Positions 1 to 8,162 of a stretch of DNA of 64,000 nucleotides are shown piece after piece. This DNA is from Clostridia bacterium (GTDB lineage Bacteria; Bacillota; Clostridia; Christensenellales; Aristaeellaceae), in the NCBI GenBank assembly GCA_900769075.1, contig CAAGFE010000111.1:8033-72032 (forward strand), read 5' to 3'. The position numbers were made by a program, and so were the translations under genes. Position 1 is the stretch's first letter. Every line of letters begins with the position of its first letter. The notes under the pieces are model-generated. The model did not search any database. It was given only the letters and a program-made list of their open reading frames with translations, and had not been told where the DNA came from.

Positions 1-30
1 GGAAAAAACAGTTTCCAGCGGGGAAACGGC

Positions 31-60
31 TTTACAAGGTCAATAGAAATATGATACAAT
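31..60 (+). promoter_or_regulatory. Putative sigma-A promoter of the coiled-coil gene pair
   Basis: TTTACA at 31-36 and TACAAT at 55-60, separated by 18 bases. It lies 42 bases upstream of the ATG at 102, so a short leader is expected. Read directly from sequence; promoter function is inferred. Confidence 0.55.
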
Positions 61-101
61 GAATCAAATAATTGCCCTGTGCAAAAGGAGGTTGTACGGT
101 C

Positions 102-545
102 ATGAATCAGCCGCTGTCCCGAGGGTTTACCGCGATCATCGTGGCGGTGCTGCTCCTTTGCAGCGTTGTGGTGGCAGGATCCTTGTGCTATCAGGTGTCG
201 GTGACGGAGCAGATTGGCGAGGCGGAGGTCAAGCTGGAGGCTGTGCAGGGCCGCCTGCGCAAGCAGGAAGCGGAATTTGCCCAGTACCGGACGGAGCTTC
301 CCCTGGTGGAGGCCCAGCTGGCGGAGCTTCAGCCCGTGGCCGATGCGGCGTATGAGCAGGAGCAGGCCCTGCGCCAGCAGCGCAAGGAGCTGCGCGCGGA
401 GAAATCTGCCCTGGAAGAGCAGCTTGCCGCCCTGCAGGCCCAGGCGTCCGAGGCCGGCGAGGAAGCCCTTCAGCTGAGCGCCGCCATCGAGCGGCTCCAG
501 GAAGCCCTGGTCGCCCTTGGCGAAATTGGCGGACTGCTGAAGTAA
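102..545 (+). CDS. Small membrane-anchored coiled-coil protein
   Basis: A 147-residue protein starting at the ATG at 102, chosen because AAAGGAGG lies about 9 bases upstream. Residues about 9-30 form one strongly hydrophobic segment (signal anchor), so the rest is probably outside the cell. Residues about 33-140 are almost entirely Glu, Ala, Leu, Gln and Arg with heptad-like spacing, which predicts a long coiled coil. No enzymatic motif is visible. The next gene, 63 bases downstream, has the same layout (short N-terminus, one membrane helix, coiled coil), so the two may act as a pair, for example as structural or division-associated proteins. I do not recognise the family and assign no function. 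Confidence 0.75.
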   Translation: MNQPLSRGFTAIIVAVLLLCSVVVAGSLCYQVSVTEQIGEAEVKLEAVQGRLRKQEAEFAQYRTELPLVEAQLAELQPVADAAYEQEQALRQQRKELRAEKSALEEQLAALQAQASEAGEEALQLSAAIERLQEALVALGEIGGLLK

Positions 546-608
546 GCCGCCGCTGTATCCCGCATCCCATGGTATGTGATTCCATCTGAAATGAAGGAGG
601 TTATCCCC

Positions 609-1304
609 ATGTCCGAAAAGGAAACGAAGCCCCAGGCTGCACCGAAGAAGAAAAATTCATCCGCCATAGCGCTGATTGTGGTGCTGGTGGTCGCCATTGC
701 GCTGATTGCCGTGCTCTGCGCCCGTTCCAACAGCCTGAACAGCCAGCTGGACAGCCTGAACACCGAGCTGGCGGAAACCGACGCGACCCTGCAGCAGACC
801 ATCGCCGACAAGGAGACGGTCGAGAAGCAGCTGAAGGCCGCGGAGGAAAGCCTGCGCGAAGCCCAGCTGGTGGTGGAGGAATCCACCAATAAGGTGGCGG
901 AGCTGGAGGCCCAGCTGACCGCCCTGAACGAGGAAAACAACGCCAACAGGGCCCAGATTGCCGTGCTGAGCGCGGATCTGGAAACCGCCCGCGCCAACAA
1001 GGAAGCGGCCGAAGTGTATCTGGCGAACGTGGAGTTCAGCATTCAGATGGCGCTCAATGCCCTCAACGGCATCACCCCCGCGCCCACTGCCGAGCCCACC
1101 CCCGCGCCGACCGCTGAGCCCACCCCCGCGCCGACCGCCGAGCCTGCTCCCGAGGAGGCTGAGGAGGAAGCCGCGGCGCTGACCGAGGACGAACCCGCTG
1201 CGGAAGCAACCGAAGCGCCCGTCGCGGAAGCCGAAGCAACCCCCGCCCCCGAAGCAACCGTGGAACCCGACGCCGAAGCGACCGAGGAAGTCCCTGCGGC
1301 ATAA
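609..1304 (+). CDS. Membrane-anchored coiled-coil protein with Pro/Thr/Glu tail
   Basis: A 231-residue protein starting at the ATG at 609, preceded by AAGGAGG. It has a Lys-rich cytoplasmic start (1-18), one membrane helix (about 20-38), a coiled coil (about 43-145) and a low-complexity tail. The tail begins with three copies of the octapeptide TPAPTAEP and continues as a very acidic Ala/Glu/Pro stretch to the C-terminus. This resembles cell-envelope proteins in which a helical rod carries a flexible tail through the wall. It is probably co-transcribed with the preceding coiled-coil gene and followed by a hairpin at 1312-1340. Function unknown; the topology is inferred from composition. Confidence 0.75.
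   Translation: MSEKETKPQAAPKKKNSSAIALIVVLVVAIALIAVLCARSNSLNSQLDSLNTELAETDATLQQTIADKETVEKQLKAAEESLREAQLVVEESTNKVAELEAQLTALNEENNANRAQIAVLSADLETARANKEAAEVYLANVEFSIQMALNALNGITPAPTAEPTPAPTAEPTPAPTAEPAPEEAEEEAAALTEDEPAAEATEAPVAEAEATPAPEATVEPDAEATEEVPAA
1074..1145 (+). repeat. In-frame 24-bp tandem repeat, three units
   Basis: Three consecutive 24-base units, differing at a few third positions, encode TPAPTAEP three times within the Pro/Thr tail of the second coiled-coil protein. Copy number could vary between strains by slippage. Confidence 0.85.
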
Positions 1305-1311
1305 TGGTCTG

Positions 1312-1340
1312 AATCCCCGGGTTTGTGTGGCCCGGGGATT
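1312..1340 (+). terminator. Perfect 10-bp hairpin after the coiled-coil pair
   Basis: AATCCCCGGG at 1312-1321 pairs with CCCGGGGATT at 1331-1340 around a 9-base loop, 8 bases after the stop codon. The following T-tract is weak (GCTGCTTTGT), so it may terminate only partly. Confidence 0.55.
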
Positions 1341-1382
1341 GCTGCTTTGTCCACAGATGCGGAACAAAGAAGGAGGCTGCCC

Positions 1383-1829
1383 ATGTCCGTATACCTCAAG
1401 CCGGTGGATGAAGACAATTTCCTGGAGGTATTTCGCCTGAAGCTGGGGGCGGGACAGGACGAATATGTGTCCCACCCGATCCGCAGCCTTGCCCAGGCGT
1501 ATGTGTACCGTGCCCAGTGCCAGCCCTTTGCCATCTGCGCGGAGGAGCGTGTGGTCGGCTATGTGATGGTGATCTATGATGACGACATCCCGGAATACGA
1601 CATCTGGCACATGATGATCGACGCATCCCACCAGGGCCGGGGGTATGGCAGAGCCGCCCTCCGGCTGGTGCTGGAATATATCCGCCGGAAGCCCTTTGGC
1701 GATTCCAGCCGGGTTGCCCTGACCTGCCACCGGGAGAACGCGCCGGCCCTTGCGCTGTACCGGTCGATGGGCTTTGCGCCCACCGGTCAGCAGGACGAAG
1801 ACGAACTGGAGCTTGCCCTCACGCTGTGA
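1383..1829 (+). CDS. GNAT family N-acetyltransferase
   Basis: A 148-residue single-domain GNAT protein. The ATG at 1383 is chosen because AAGAAGGAGG lies just upstream. The acetyl-CoA pyrophosphate loop is clear (HQGRGYGRAAL, about residues 84-94), followed by the usual last strand pattern 'CHRENAPALALYRSMGF', in which an Asn and Tyr precede the C-terminal helix. This resembles the spermine/spermidine and small-molecule acetyltransferases of Bacillota (Blt/PaiA-like), but the substrate cannot be read from the sequence. It follows the coiled-coil genes and precedes a hairpin array. Cytosolic enzyme. Confidence 0.88.
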   Translation: MSVYLKPVDEDNFLEVFRLKLGAGQDEYVSHPIRSLAQAYVYRAQCQPFAICAEERVVGYVMVIYDDDIPEYDIWHMMIDASHQGRGYGRAALRLVLEYIRRKPFGDSSRVALTCHRENAPALALYRSMGFAPTGQQDEDELELALTL

Positions 1830-1846
1830 TTGGCAGCAGCGCCCGC

Positions 1847-2084
1847 ATCCCCCGTATGCATCCCGCATACGGGGGATACTGCGTATCGGCAAAGTGCCTG
1901 GGCACTTTGCCGAGAGGCTGAAGAATGTTTTCCTCCGCAAAATGGCATTATGCTGCGGAAAACGCCCCGCCCGACCGGCAAAGCCGGCCGATACGAATTC
2001 GGTCAGAGGGCCTGCGGGCCCTCCGACACCTCCCATGGGTTTGTTGATGATCTGTCCTCCGTATGCACCCTGCATACGGGGGAT
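1847..2084. repeat. Intergenic hairpin array bracketed by copies of one palindrome
   Basis: Six inverted repeats lie head to tail between the acetyltransferase and operon A. (1) A perfect 13-bp stem, 1847-1859 with 1865-1877. (2) A perfect 12-bp stem, 1886-1897 with 1902-1913. (3) An imperfect stem, 1927-1939 with 1954-1963. (4) CCGGC-aaa-GCCGG, 1975-1987. (5) GAGGGCC-tgcg-GGCCCTC, 2006-2023. (6) A 13-bp stem with one G.T pair, 2055-2067 with 2071-2083. Hairpins 1 and 6 share the core CCGTATGCA / GCATACGGGGGAT, so the array is flanked by direct copies of one palindrome. No credible reading frame is seen here. Confidence 0.8.
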
Positions 2085-2215
2085 ATTTGTTTGTTGGGGC
2101 ATTCAGGCTGCGGCGCCCGAGAGCATGCGAAGCAGCGGAGAAGAATGTTTCAAAAAATTGAGAAACAACGCATAAAGCGAATGAAAATTGCTGACTATTA
2201 CAGTTTTTTCTCTTC

Positions 2216-2229
2216 CGAAAACGTTTCCA
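2216..2229. promoter_or_regulatory. cre-like / LacI-family operator candidate
   Basis: CGAAAACGTTTCCA agrees with the CcpA cre consensus (TGWAANCGNTNWCA) at 12 of 14 positions and has a perfect AAACGTTT core. It lies about 77 bases upstream of the proposed -35 of operon A. An almost identical site (CGAAAACGTTTGCA) occurs at 56965-56978 in front of pfkA. Confidence 0.4.
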
Positions 2230-2305
2230 TCCGACAAGAATACGAGAACATTTGTAATATAAGGAAAATTTCAGGCCAAAATATACACATATTCCACAAG
2301 AGCTA

Positions 2306-2334
2306 TTGCCAAGTTTCCATGTATATGATAAAAT
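2306..2334 (+). promoter_or_regulatory. Putative promoter of operon A
   Basis: TTGCCA at 2306-2311 and TAAAAT at 2329-2334, spaced by 17 bases, within an AT-rich stretch that stands out from the GC-rich surroundings. The start codon follows at 2385. Confidence 0.55.
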
Positions 2335-2384
2335 CCAGATATGATGAAACAAACGTATATGATGGATATGTAGGGGGATTCGTT

Positions 2385-5222
2385 GTGAAGCGTATGCTGA
2401 AAATCTGGAGTTGCCTCTGTGTGCTGCTTCTGATTCTGCCGCTGCATGCGGCCGGTGAAAGCCTGACGCAGCTTTATCTGGAACGCTCAGATAAGAATGA
2501 TTATGCTGCGTATCTTGCTTCCGTGGGCGAACCGGCGATCGTGACAGACAGCATGAAGCTCTATGAGGCCGAAGAAGGGACGCTGCTGGCCGAGGGTGAA
2601 CAGCTGACCTTCCCAGTGTCCGTGGCGCAGAGCATCTTCGGTTATCCCGTGCTGACCTACGCCATGACCGGCAGCAACATCCTGGACAACGGCATTACCC
2701 TGATGGTGGACGGCAAGCTCCCCTATGCGGAGTGCAGCACCCTGACCCTTGACAGCCTGTGGACGCAGAGCGGGACATTCAATCTGGACCGCTACGGCAA
2801 CGAGGTCGTGTCCATGCCGGTGAAGTCCCACGACATCACCTCCTGCCGGCTGATGGGCAAGGCCGGGATGTACGCCAAGGGCATGGGCCTGTACCTGACA
2901 GCGGGCGAGCACGAGATCACCGTCATCTGCCGGGTAGGCCCCTTCCGGCTGTACAGCATGACGCTGGAAGGCGAGATTCCCGTTCTGCAGGCCGCCCAGG
3001 GCAAGCCCCAGGGCGAAGCCCTCATCACCCTGCAGGCCGAGCAGGTGCCGGTGCGCAACAACCCCAACATCCGCCCGCTGGCTGATTACGACATGCGCCT
3101 GACGCCTTACTCCAGCGGCAAGAAGGTCATCAATCATATTGACGATACTTCCTATAAGTATCCCGGCGATACGCTCACCTACACCTTCACCGTGGAGGAA
3201 GCCGGGTATTACGCCATGGCGCTGCGGCTGAGGCAGGGCGAGCTGGCAAACTTCCCGGTATACCGCACGGTGCTGATCGACGGCGTCATCCCCGGCCCCG
3301 CCTTTGAGAATGCCGAGCTTGGCTACACCCTGCAATTCCGGAATCAGACCCTGCTGGATGAAAACGGCAGCCCTGCCCTCCTGCACCTGACCGAGGGCGA
3401 GCATACCCTGACGCTGCTGACCAGCGTGGATCCCCTTCGCCCTTCACTCCTGCTTTTGCAGACCATCTCCGACGAAATTGCGGATCTTTCCCTGCAGATC
3501 ACCAAGATCACCGGCGGCAATACGGATTTCTTCCGGGACTTCGCGCTGGAGGATTTTGATTTTCACATCGCGGATGACCTGACCCGCTGGATCGGCGAAC
3601 TGACGGCTGTCCGGGCAGAGCTGGGCAGGATCGCCCATGCGGAGGGGCGCGTCGGTGCGCTGTCCAACCTGGACATGGCCATTCAGGCCCTGGAACAGCT
3701 TGCCACGGAACCGGATAATCTGCCCAAGAAGCTGACCCTGTTTTCCCAGGGTTCCTCCTCCGCGCGGGGCTTCCTGGTCAGCACGGTGGAGAGCCTCTCC
3801 ACCAGCCCCGTGGGGCTGGACGCGATCTACCTCTATACAAAGGAAGAGCTCCTGCCCAAGGAGCCTAATTTCCTGGAGCGCGCAGCCGACACCGTCCGGC
3901 GCTTTGCGGCTTCCTTCACCGATGACAGCTATGTGGCGGACAACGCCGACGAAAGCAAGCTCCAGGTGTGGGTGAACCGTCCCCGTCAGTACCTGGAAAT
4001 CCTCCAGCGCATGGCGGACACCACCTTCACCCCCGCCACGGGCATTGAGGTCGAGTTCTCCATCATGCCCGATGAGAGCAAGCTCATCCTGGCCAATGCC
4101 TCCGGCACCGCGCCGGACGTGGCGCTGGGGGTCTCCACCACCCGCGTGTATGACCTGGCAGTCCGCGGCGCGCTGAAGAACCTGCGGGCGTATGAGGACT
4201 TCGCCGCGGTGGGCAAGTGGTTCCCCACGGGATTGCTGATGCCCGCTGTCTGCGACGACGGCCTGTACGCCCTGCCGGAAACCTTCAACTTCAATGTGCT
4301 CTTCTACCGCAAGGATATCCTGGATTCCATCGGGCTGGAGGTGCCCAACTCCTACGAGGAAGTGCTGCAGATGCTCCCCGCGCTCCACCGCTACGGCCTG
4401 AACTACAACAATTTCGTGGCCAATGCGGTGGGCTACAAGGCCTTCTCCATCACCACGCCCTTCCTGTACCAGAACGGCGCTGTGCTGTATGCGGACGGCA
4501 ATCTCCACGTTCAGCTGGACACGGAGGAAGCCATCGAAGCCCTCAAGGTGATGACGGATTCCTTCGTCATCTATGACATGGACTTTGAGGTCAACAGCTT
4601 CTACCAGAGCTTCCGCGACGGTACGCTCCCCATCGGCACCTCCAATTACGGCATGTACAACCTGGTGATGAACGCCGCGCCGGAGCTGGCGGACAAGTGG
4701 GCCATCGCCCTCTACCCCGGATTGACGGACGAAAACGGTGAGGTGCAGCGCTGGATCTCCGGCGCGGAGCAGAGCTGCTTCATCTTCGACAGCACCAACA
4801 TGCCCGAGGCCTCCTGGCAGTTCCTCTCCTGGTGGATGAGCGAGGAGATCCAGACGGAGTTCGCCTTTACCCTCCAGTCCACCCTGGGCAATGAATACAT
4901 GTGGAACAGCGCCAATTCGGCCGCCTACATGAACGCGCCCTGGCCCACGGAGCACAAGAAGATCATTGCCGAGCAGATGAACTGGATCTACGAAACGCCC
5001 CGCAACCCCGGTTCCTACATGGTGGAACGTGAGCTCTCCAACGCAGTCAACGCCGTGTGCCTGGAGGGCAAAAACCTCCGCGCGGCGCTGGATGAAGCGA
5101 TCAAGCGCATTGACCGTGAGCTGGAGCGCAAGCTGGAGGAATTTGGCCGCATGAAGGATGGACAGCTGACCCAGCCCTTCATCGTGCCGGACATCAATAC
5201 AGTGAAGGAGTGGCTGGAATGA
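2385..5222 (+). CDS. Giant extracellular solute-binding protein with N-terminal beta-sandwich modules
   Basis: A 945-residue secreted protein, about twice the size of a usual family 1 sugar-binding protein. GTG at 2385 is chosen because AGGGGGA lies 6 bases upstream; upstream extension of the frame runs through the hairpin array and is unlikely. Residues 1-25 are a signal peptide without an obvious lipobox. Two beta-rich, carbohydrate-binding-like modules (about 35-200 and 215-360) each end with a strand like LTxGEHxLT. A helical linker (360-520) follows, then a binding-protein fold (525-900) containing SIMPDESKLILANASGTAPD, typical of SBP_bac_1. The stop overlaps the permease start by 4 bases. 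It presumably captures plant oligosaccharides; the ligand is not determined by sequence. A paralogue starts at 32346. Confidence 0.85.
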   Translation: MKRMLKIWSCLCVLLLILPLHAAGESLTQLYLERSDKNDYAAYLASVGEPAIVTDSMKLYEAEEGTLLAEGEQLTFPVSVAQSIFGYPVLTYAMTGSNILDNGITLMVDGKLPYAECSTLTLDSLWTQSGTFNLDRYGNEVVSMPVKSHDITSCRLMGKAGMYAKGMGLYLTAGEHEITVICRVGPFRLYSMTLEGEIPVLQAAQGKPQGEALITLQAEQVPVRNNPNIRPLADYDMRLTPYSSGKKVINHIDDTSYKYPGDTLTYTFTVEEAGYYAMALRLRQGELANFPVYRTVLIDGVIPGPAFENAELGYTLQFRNQTLLDENGSPALLHLTEGEHTLTLLTSVDPLRPSLLLLQTISDEIADLSLQITKITGGNTDFFRDFALEDFDFHIADDLTRWIGELTAVRAELGRIAHAEGRVGALSNLDMAIQALEQLATEPDNLPKKLTLFSQGSSSARGFLVSTVESLSTSPVGLDAIYLYTKEELLPKEPNFLERAADTVRRFAASFTDDSYVADNADESKLQVWVNRPRQYLEILQRMADTTFTPATGIEVEFSIMPDESKLILANASGTAPDVALGVSTTRVYDLAVRGALKNLRAYEDFAAVGKWFPTGLLMPAVCDDGLYALPETFNFNVLFYRKDILDSIGLEVPNSYEEVLQMLPALHRYGLNYNNFVANAVGYKAFSITTPFLYQNGAVLYADGNLHVQLDTEEAIEALKVMTDSFVIYDMDFEVNSFYQSFRDGTLPIGTSNYGMYNLVMNAAPELADKWAIALYPGLTDENGEVQRWISGAEQSCFIFDSTNMPEASWQFLSWWMSEEIQTEFAFTLQSTLGNEYMWNSANSAAYMNAPWPTEHKKIIAEQMNWIYETPRNPGSYMVERELSNAVNAVCLEGKNLRAALDEAIKRIDRELERKLEEFGRMKDGQLTQPFIVPDINTVKEWLE

Positions 5223-6127
5223 CCAAGGCTGTCAAAATGCGCGGCCCCAGGGATCAACACATTGCATGGGCATTCCTCGCTCCCTACATCCTGCTGTTCA
5301 CGCTGTTCATCATCGTGCCGGTGGTGATCGCCATCGGGCTGTCCTTCACGAACTTCAACACCATCCAGGCGCCTGATTTCGTGGGCTTCATGAACTATGT
5401 GAACCTCCTGACCCGCGACGCGATCTTCATGCAGTACGTCCTGCCCAACACGATCCTCTTCGCCATCATCGTGGGGCCCGGCGGATACCTGCTGTCGTTC
5501 TTCCTGGCCTGGTGTCTGAGCCAGATCACCAAGGGCCCGCGCACGGTGCTGGCGCTGCTGATCTACAGCCCCTCCATGACCTCCGGCGTGGCGATGAACG
5601 TCGTCTGGCGCATCATCTTCTCCGGCGATGAGCGCGGCTACCTGAACGCGCTGCTGCTGAATCTGGGCTGGATCTCAGAGCCCATTCAGTTCCTGCAGTC
5701 CACCCAGTACCTGATGCCGGTGATGATCATCGTGGCCCTGTGGTCCTCCATGGGCGTGGGCTTCCTGGCGATGCTGGCCGGCATGATGAACATTGATGAG
5801 AGCGTCTATGAAGCGGCGGAGATCGACGGATTGCGCAACCGCTTCCAGGAAGTGTTCTACATCACCATTCCCATGATGAAGCCCCAGATGCTCTTCGGCC
5901 TGGTGATGGCGGTGGTCAACACCTTCCAGGTGGGCCACATCGGCGTGAGCCTGTCCGGCGCGAACCCCACGCCCCAGTACGCAGGTCAGCTGATCGTCAA
6001 CCTGATCGAGGACTACGGCTTCATCCGCTACGAGATGGGCTACGCATCCGCTGCCTCCGTGGTGCTCCTCGTGCTGATCTACACCATCACCCGCTGGAGC
6101 GGCAAGATGTTCAAGGAAGACGAATGA
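5219..6127 (+). CDS. ABC sugar permease, MalF/UgpA type
   Basis: A 302-residue integral membrane protein with six predicted helices and the cytoplasmic EAA loop (YEAAEIDGLRNRFQEVFYIT, about residues 200-219) that contacts the ATPase. ATG at 5219 overlaps the previous stop (ATGA) and is preceded by AAGGAG, so translation is coupled to the giant binding protein. Its closest relative in the window is the permease at 35267-36151, with which it shares long stretches such as ALWSSMGVGFLAMLAG. Its natural MalG-type partner in this operon is probably the gene at 13805-14668, since that pair matches the adjacent pair at 35267-37034. No ATPase gene is nearby. Confidence 0.92.
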   Translation: MTKAVKMRGPRDQHIAWAFLAPYILLFTLFIIVPVVIAIGLSFTNFNTIQAPDFVGFMNYVNLLTRDAIFMQYVLPNTILFAIIVGPGGYLLSFFLAWCLSQITKGPRTVLALLIYSPSMTSGVAMNVVWRIIFSGDERGYLNALLLNLGWISEPIQFLQSTQYLMPVMIIVALWSSMGVGFLAMLAGMMNIDESVYEAAEIDGLRNRFQEVFYITIPMMKPQMLFGLVMAVVNTFQVGHIGVSLSGANPTPQYAGQLIVNLIEDYGFIRYEMGYASAASVVLLVLIYTITRWSGKMFKEDE

Positions 6128-6140
6128 AAGGGAGAACGCC

Positions 6141-8162
6141 ATGCGCATCAAACGCATCCTGGTATTCCTGCTCTGTTTGGCGCTTCTGCCCCTGACTGCC
6201 CGGGCGGATGAGGCGCCCTACTACACCCTGACTGAGATCTACTCCAGCGAGGCGGCTCACTCTCCCGCAGGCTACCTGCCGGAGGGGACTTACACCGAGT
6301 TTGACGGGAAGGCCCTCAAGCGCCCGGCGGACGTGTTTGTAGATGACGAGGATCATCTGTTCATCTCCGATGAAGGCAACAAGCGCGTGCTGATGTGCAC
6401 GCTGGAGGGCGAGTGGATCCGCACCTTCGGCAGCAAGGACCTCAAGCAGCCCGGCGGCCTCTACGTCCGGGACGGGAAGCTCTATGTGGCGGACCTGAAG
6501 CTCCAGCAGGTTGTGGTCTATGACGTCGCAACCGGTGAGCAGGTCTTTGCCCTGGTGCATCCCGGCACGCCGCTGTACGGTGTGAAGGCCAGATTTGAGC
6601 CGCTGAAGGTCGCCGTGGATGCGGCGGGCAGCATGTATGTCATCTCCAAGGGCAACACCAACGGCATTGCCCAGTTTGCCGCAGACGGCACCTTCCTTGG
6701 TTACTTCGGTGCCAATGATACCCGTCTCAGCCTGGGCGAGATGCTCAAGCGCCTCACCTACACCGAGGAGCAGCTGGCCAAGCTCAAGCGGGTGATCCCT
6801 GCCACACCCACCAGCGTGGATATGGACGGGCGCGGTCTGCTCTATACCGTCACCACCGGCGTCAGGGGCGTGAAGCGCCTGAACATGTCCGGCCTGAACA
6901 TCATGGAACCCACCGGCTGGGGGCATGACAACACCATTGACGTGGCGGTGGGCGCTCAGGAGAACATCTTCGTCATCAACGAGCTGGGCTACATCATGGA
7001 GTACACCCGGGACGGGCGCTGCCTGTTCTACTTCGGCGGCCAGGATCAGGATCGTACCCGCACGGGCCTGTTCGTCAACACGGTCGCCATCGACGTGGAT
7101 CAGTACGGCAATCTGTACGTCCTTGACCGCGACAAGGCGCTGGTGCAGCGCTTTGCCGTGACGGACTATGCAAACCTGGTTCACCGTGGTCTGGCCCTTT
7201 ATCAGGAGGGCCGCTACGCCGAAAGCCGCGAGCCCTGGGAACAGGTGCTGGAGCTCAACGCCATGTTTGACTATGCCCACATGGGTCTGGGCCGGGCGTA
7301 TTACAAGCTGGAAATGTACGAGGAGGCCATGCGGGCCTCCCGCCGGGGCGGGGACAAGGAAGGCTACTCCGATTCCTTCTGGGAAGTCCGCAATGTCGTC
7401 CTCCAGGGCGGCATCATGTGGATGATCGGCGGCCTGCTCGCGCTTTTCCTCGTCAGAAAGCTCTGGAAGCTGCTCAAGGCCCGTGTGAAGCCCGTGCAGA
7501 CCTGCTGCGCCAGGGTGCATGCCATCTTCGATGTGAAGCTGCTGCACGAGCTGAAATTCATGACCTACTTCCTCCGCAATCCGGCGGATGCCTTCTACGG
7601 CGTGAAGCATGAGGGCAAGGTCAGCGTCCTGTCCGCGACGATCCTCTACATCGCGGTGATCGTGATCTACATCGTCAACAAGTATTTCTGCGGCTTCCTG
7701 TTCAAGTCCATCCCCGACGGGCAGTTCGAGGTTGGCGTGGATCTGGTGCTTCTCATCGGCGGCATTGCCCTGTTCCTGATCGCCTGCAACCTGATCTGCT
7801 CCATCCGTGACGGCGAGGGCACCTTCAAGCAGATGTACTGCTCCTTCGCCTACGCGCTGGGCCCGTATGTGATGCTGGGGCCCATCACCTTCGCGCTGTC
7901 CTTCGTGCTGACGTTCAACGAGGCGTTCATCATCACCCTCATGGATGTTGTCACGCTTGGCCTGTGCCTGATGCTGGTGGTGATGATGGTCAAGTCGCTC
8001 CAGAACTACAGCTTCACCGAAACCTTCGCGGCGCTGCTGCTGACGCTGTTCACCATGCTGATGATCGTCATTGCACTGGTCATTGCGGCGGCCCTGGTGG
8101 CGCAGCTGTGGGAGTTCCTGACGGCCGTGTGGAAGGAGGCCCGATTCTACAATGAAGTGTAA
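6141..8162 (+). CDS. NHL beta-propeller / TPR / Yip1 membrane protein
   Basis: A 673-residue protein with an unusual order of parts. It has a signal peptide (1-23) and then NHL-type propeller blades (about 30-340) with repeated patterns such as ADVFVDDEDHLFISDEGNKR and VAIDVDQYGNLYVLDRDK. A TPR-like pair (343-400; ALYQEGRYAESREPWEQVL) leads to a membrane helix (about 428-445) and a C-terminal Yip1-type domain (about 470-660) with roughly five helices. The propeller and TPR are expected outside and the Yip1 part in the membrane. It sits between importer subunits and overlaps the DUF5696 gene by 11 bases, so it probably works with the transporter as a scaffold or sensor. The family occurs beside DUF5696 genes in other Bacillota; its function is not established to my knowledge. 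Paralogue at 37047. Confidence 0.8.
   Translation: MRIKRILVFLLCLALLPLTARADEAPYYTLTEIYSSEAAHSPAGYLPEGTYTEFDGKALKRPADVFVDDEDHLFISDEGNKRVLMCTLEGEWIRTFGSKDLKQPGGLYVRDGKLYVADLKLQQVVVYDVATGEQVFALVHPGTPLYGVKARFEPLKVAVDAAGSMYVISKGNTNGIAQFAADGTFLGYFGANDTRLSLGEMLKRLTYTEEQLAKLKRVIPATPTSVDMDGRGLLYTVTTGVRGVKRLNMSGLNIMEPTGWGHDNTIDVAVGAQENIFVINELGYIMEYTRDGRCLFYFGGQDQDRTRTGLFVNTVAIDVDQYGNLYVLDRDKALVQRFAVTDYANLVHRGLALYQEGRYAESREPWEQVLELNAMFDYAHMGLGRAYYKLEMYEEAMRASRRGGDKEGYSDSFWEVRNVVLQGGIMWMIGGLLALFLVRKLWKLLKARVKPVQTCCARVHAIFDVKLLHELKFMTYFLRNPADAFYGVKHEGKVSVLSATILYIAVIVIYIVNKYFCGFLFKSIPDGQFEVGVDLVLLIGGIALFLIACNLICSIRDGEGTFKQMYCSFAYALGPYVMLGPITFALSFVLTFNEAFIITLMDVVTLGLCLMLVVMMVKSLQNYSFTETFAALLLTLFTMLMIVIALVIAAALVAQLWEFLTAVWKEARFYNEV

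Noticed and set aside
1847..2084. Possible CRISPR array
   Set aside because: The repeats are different hairpins without a constant unit or regular spacers, and there are no cas genes.
1830..2384. N-terminal extension of the giant binding protein
   Set aside because: The frame stays open through the hairpin array, but the signal peptide and ribosome site place the start at 2385.
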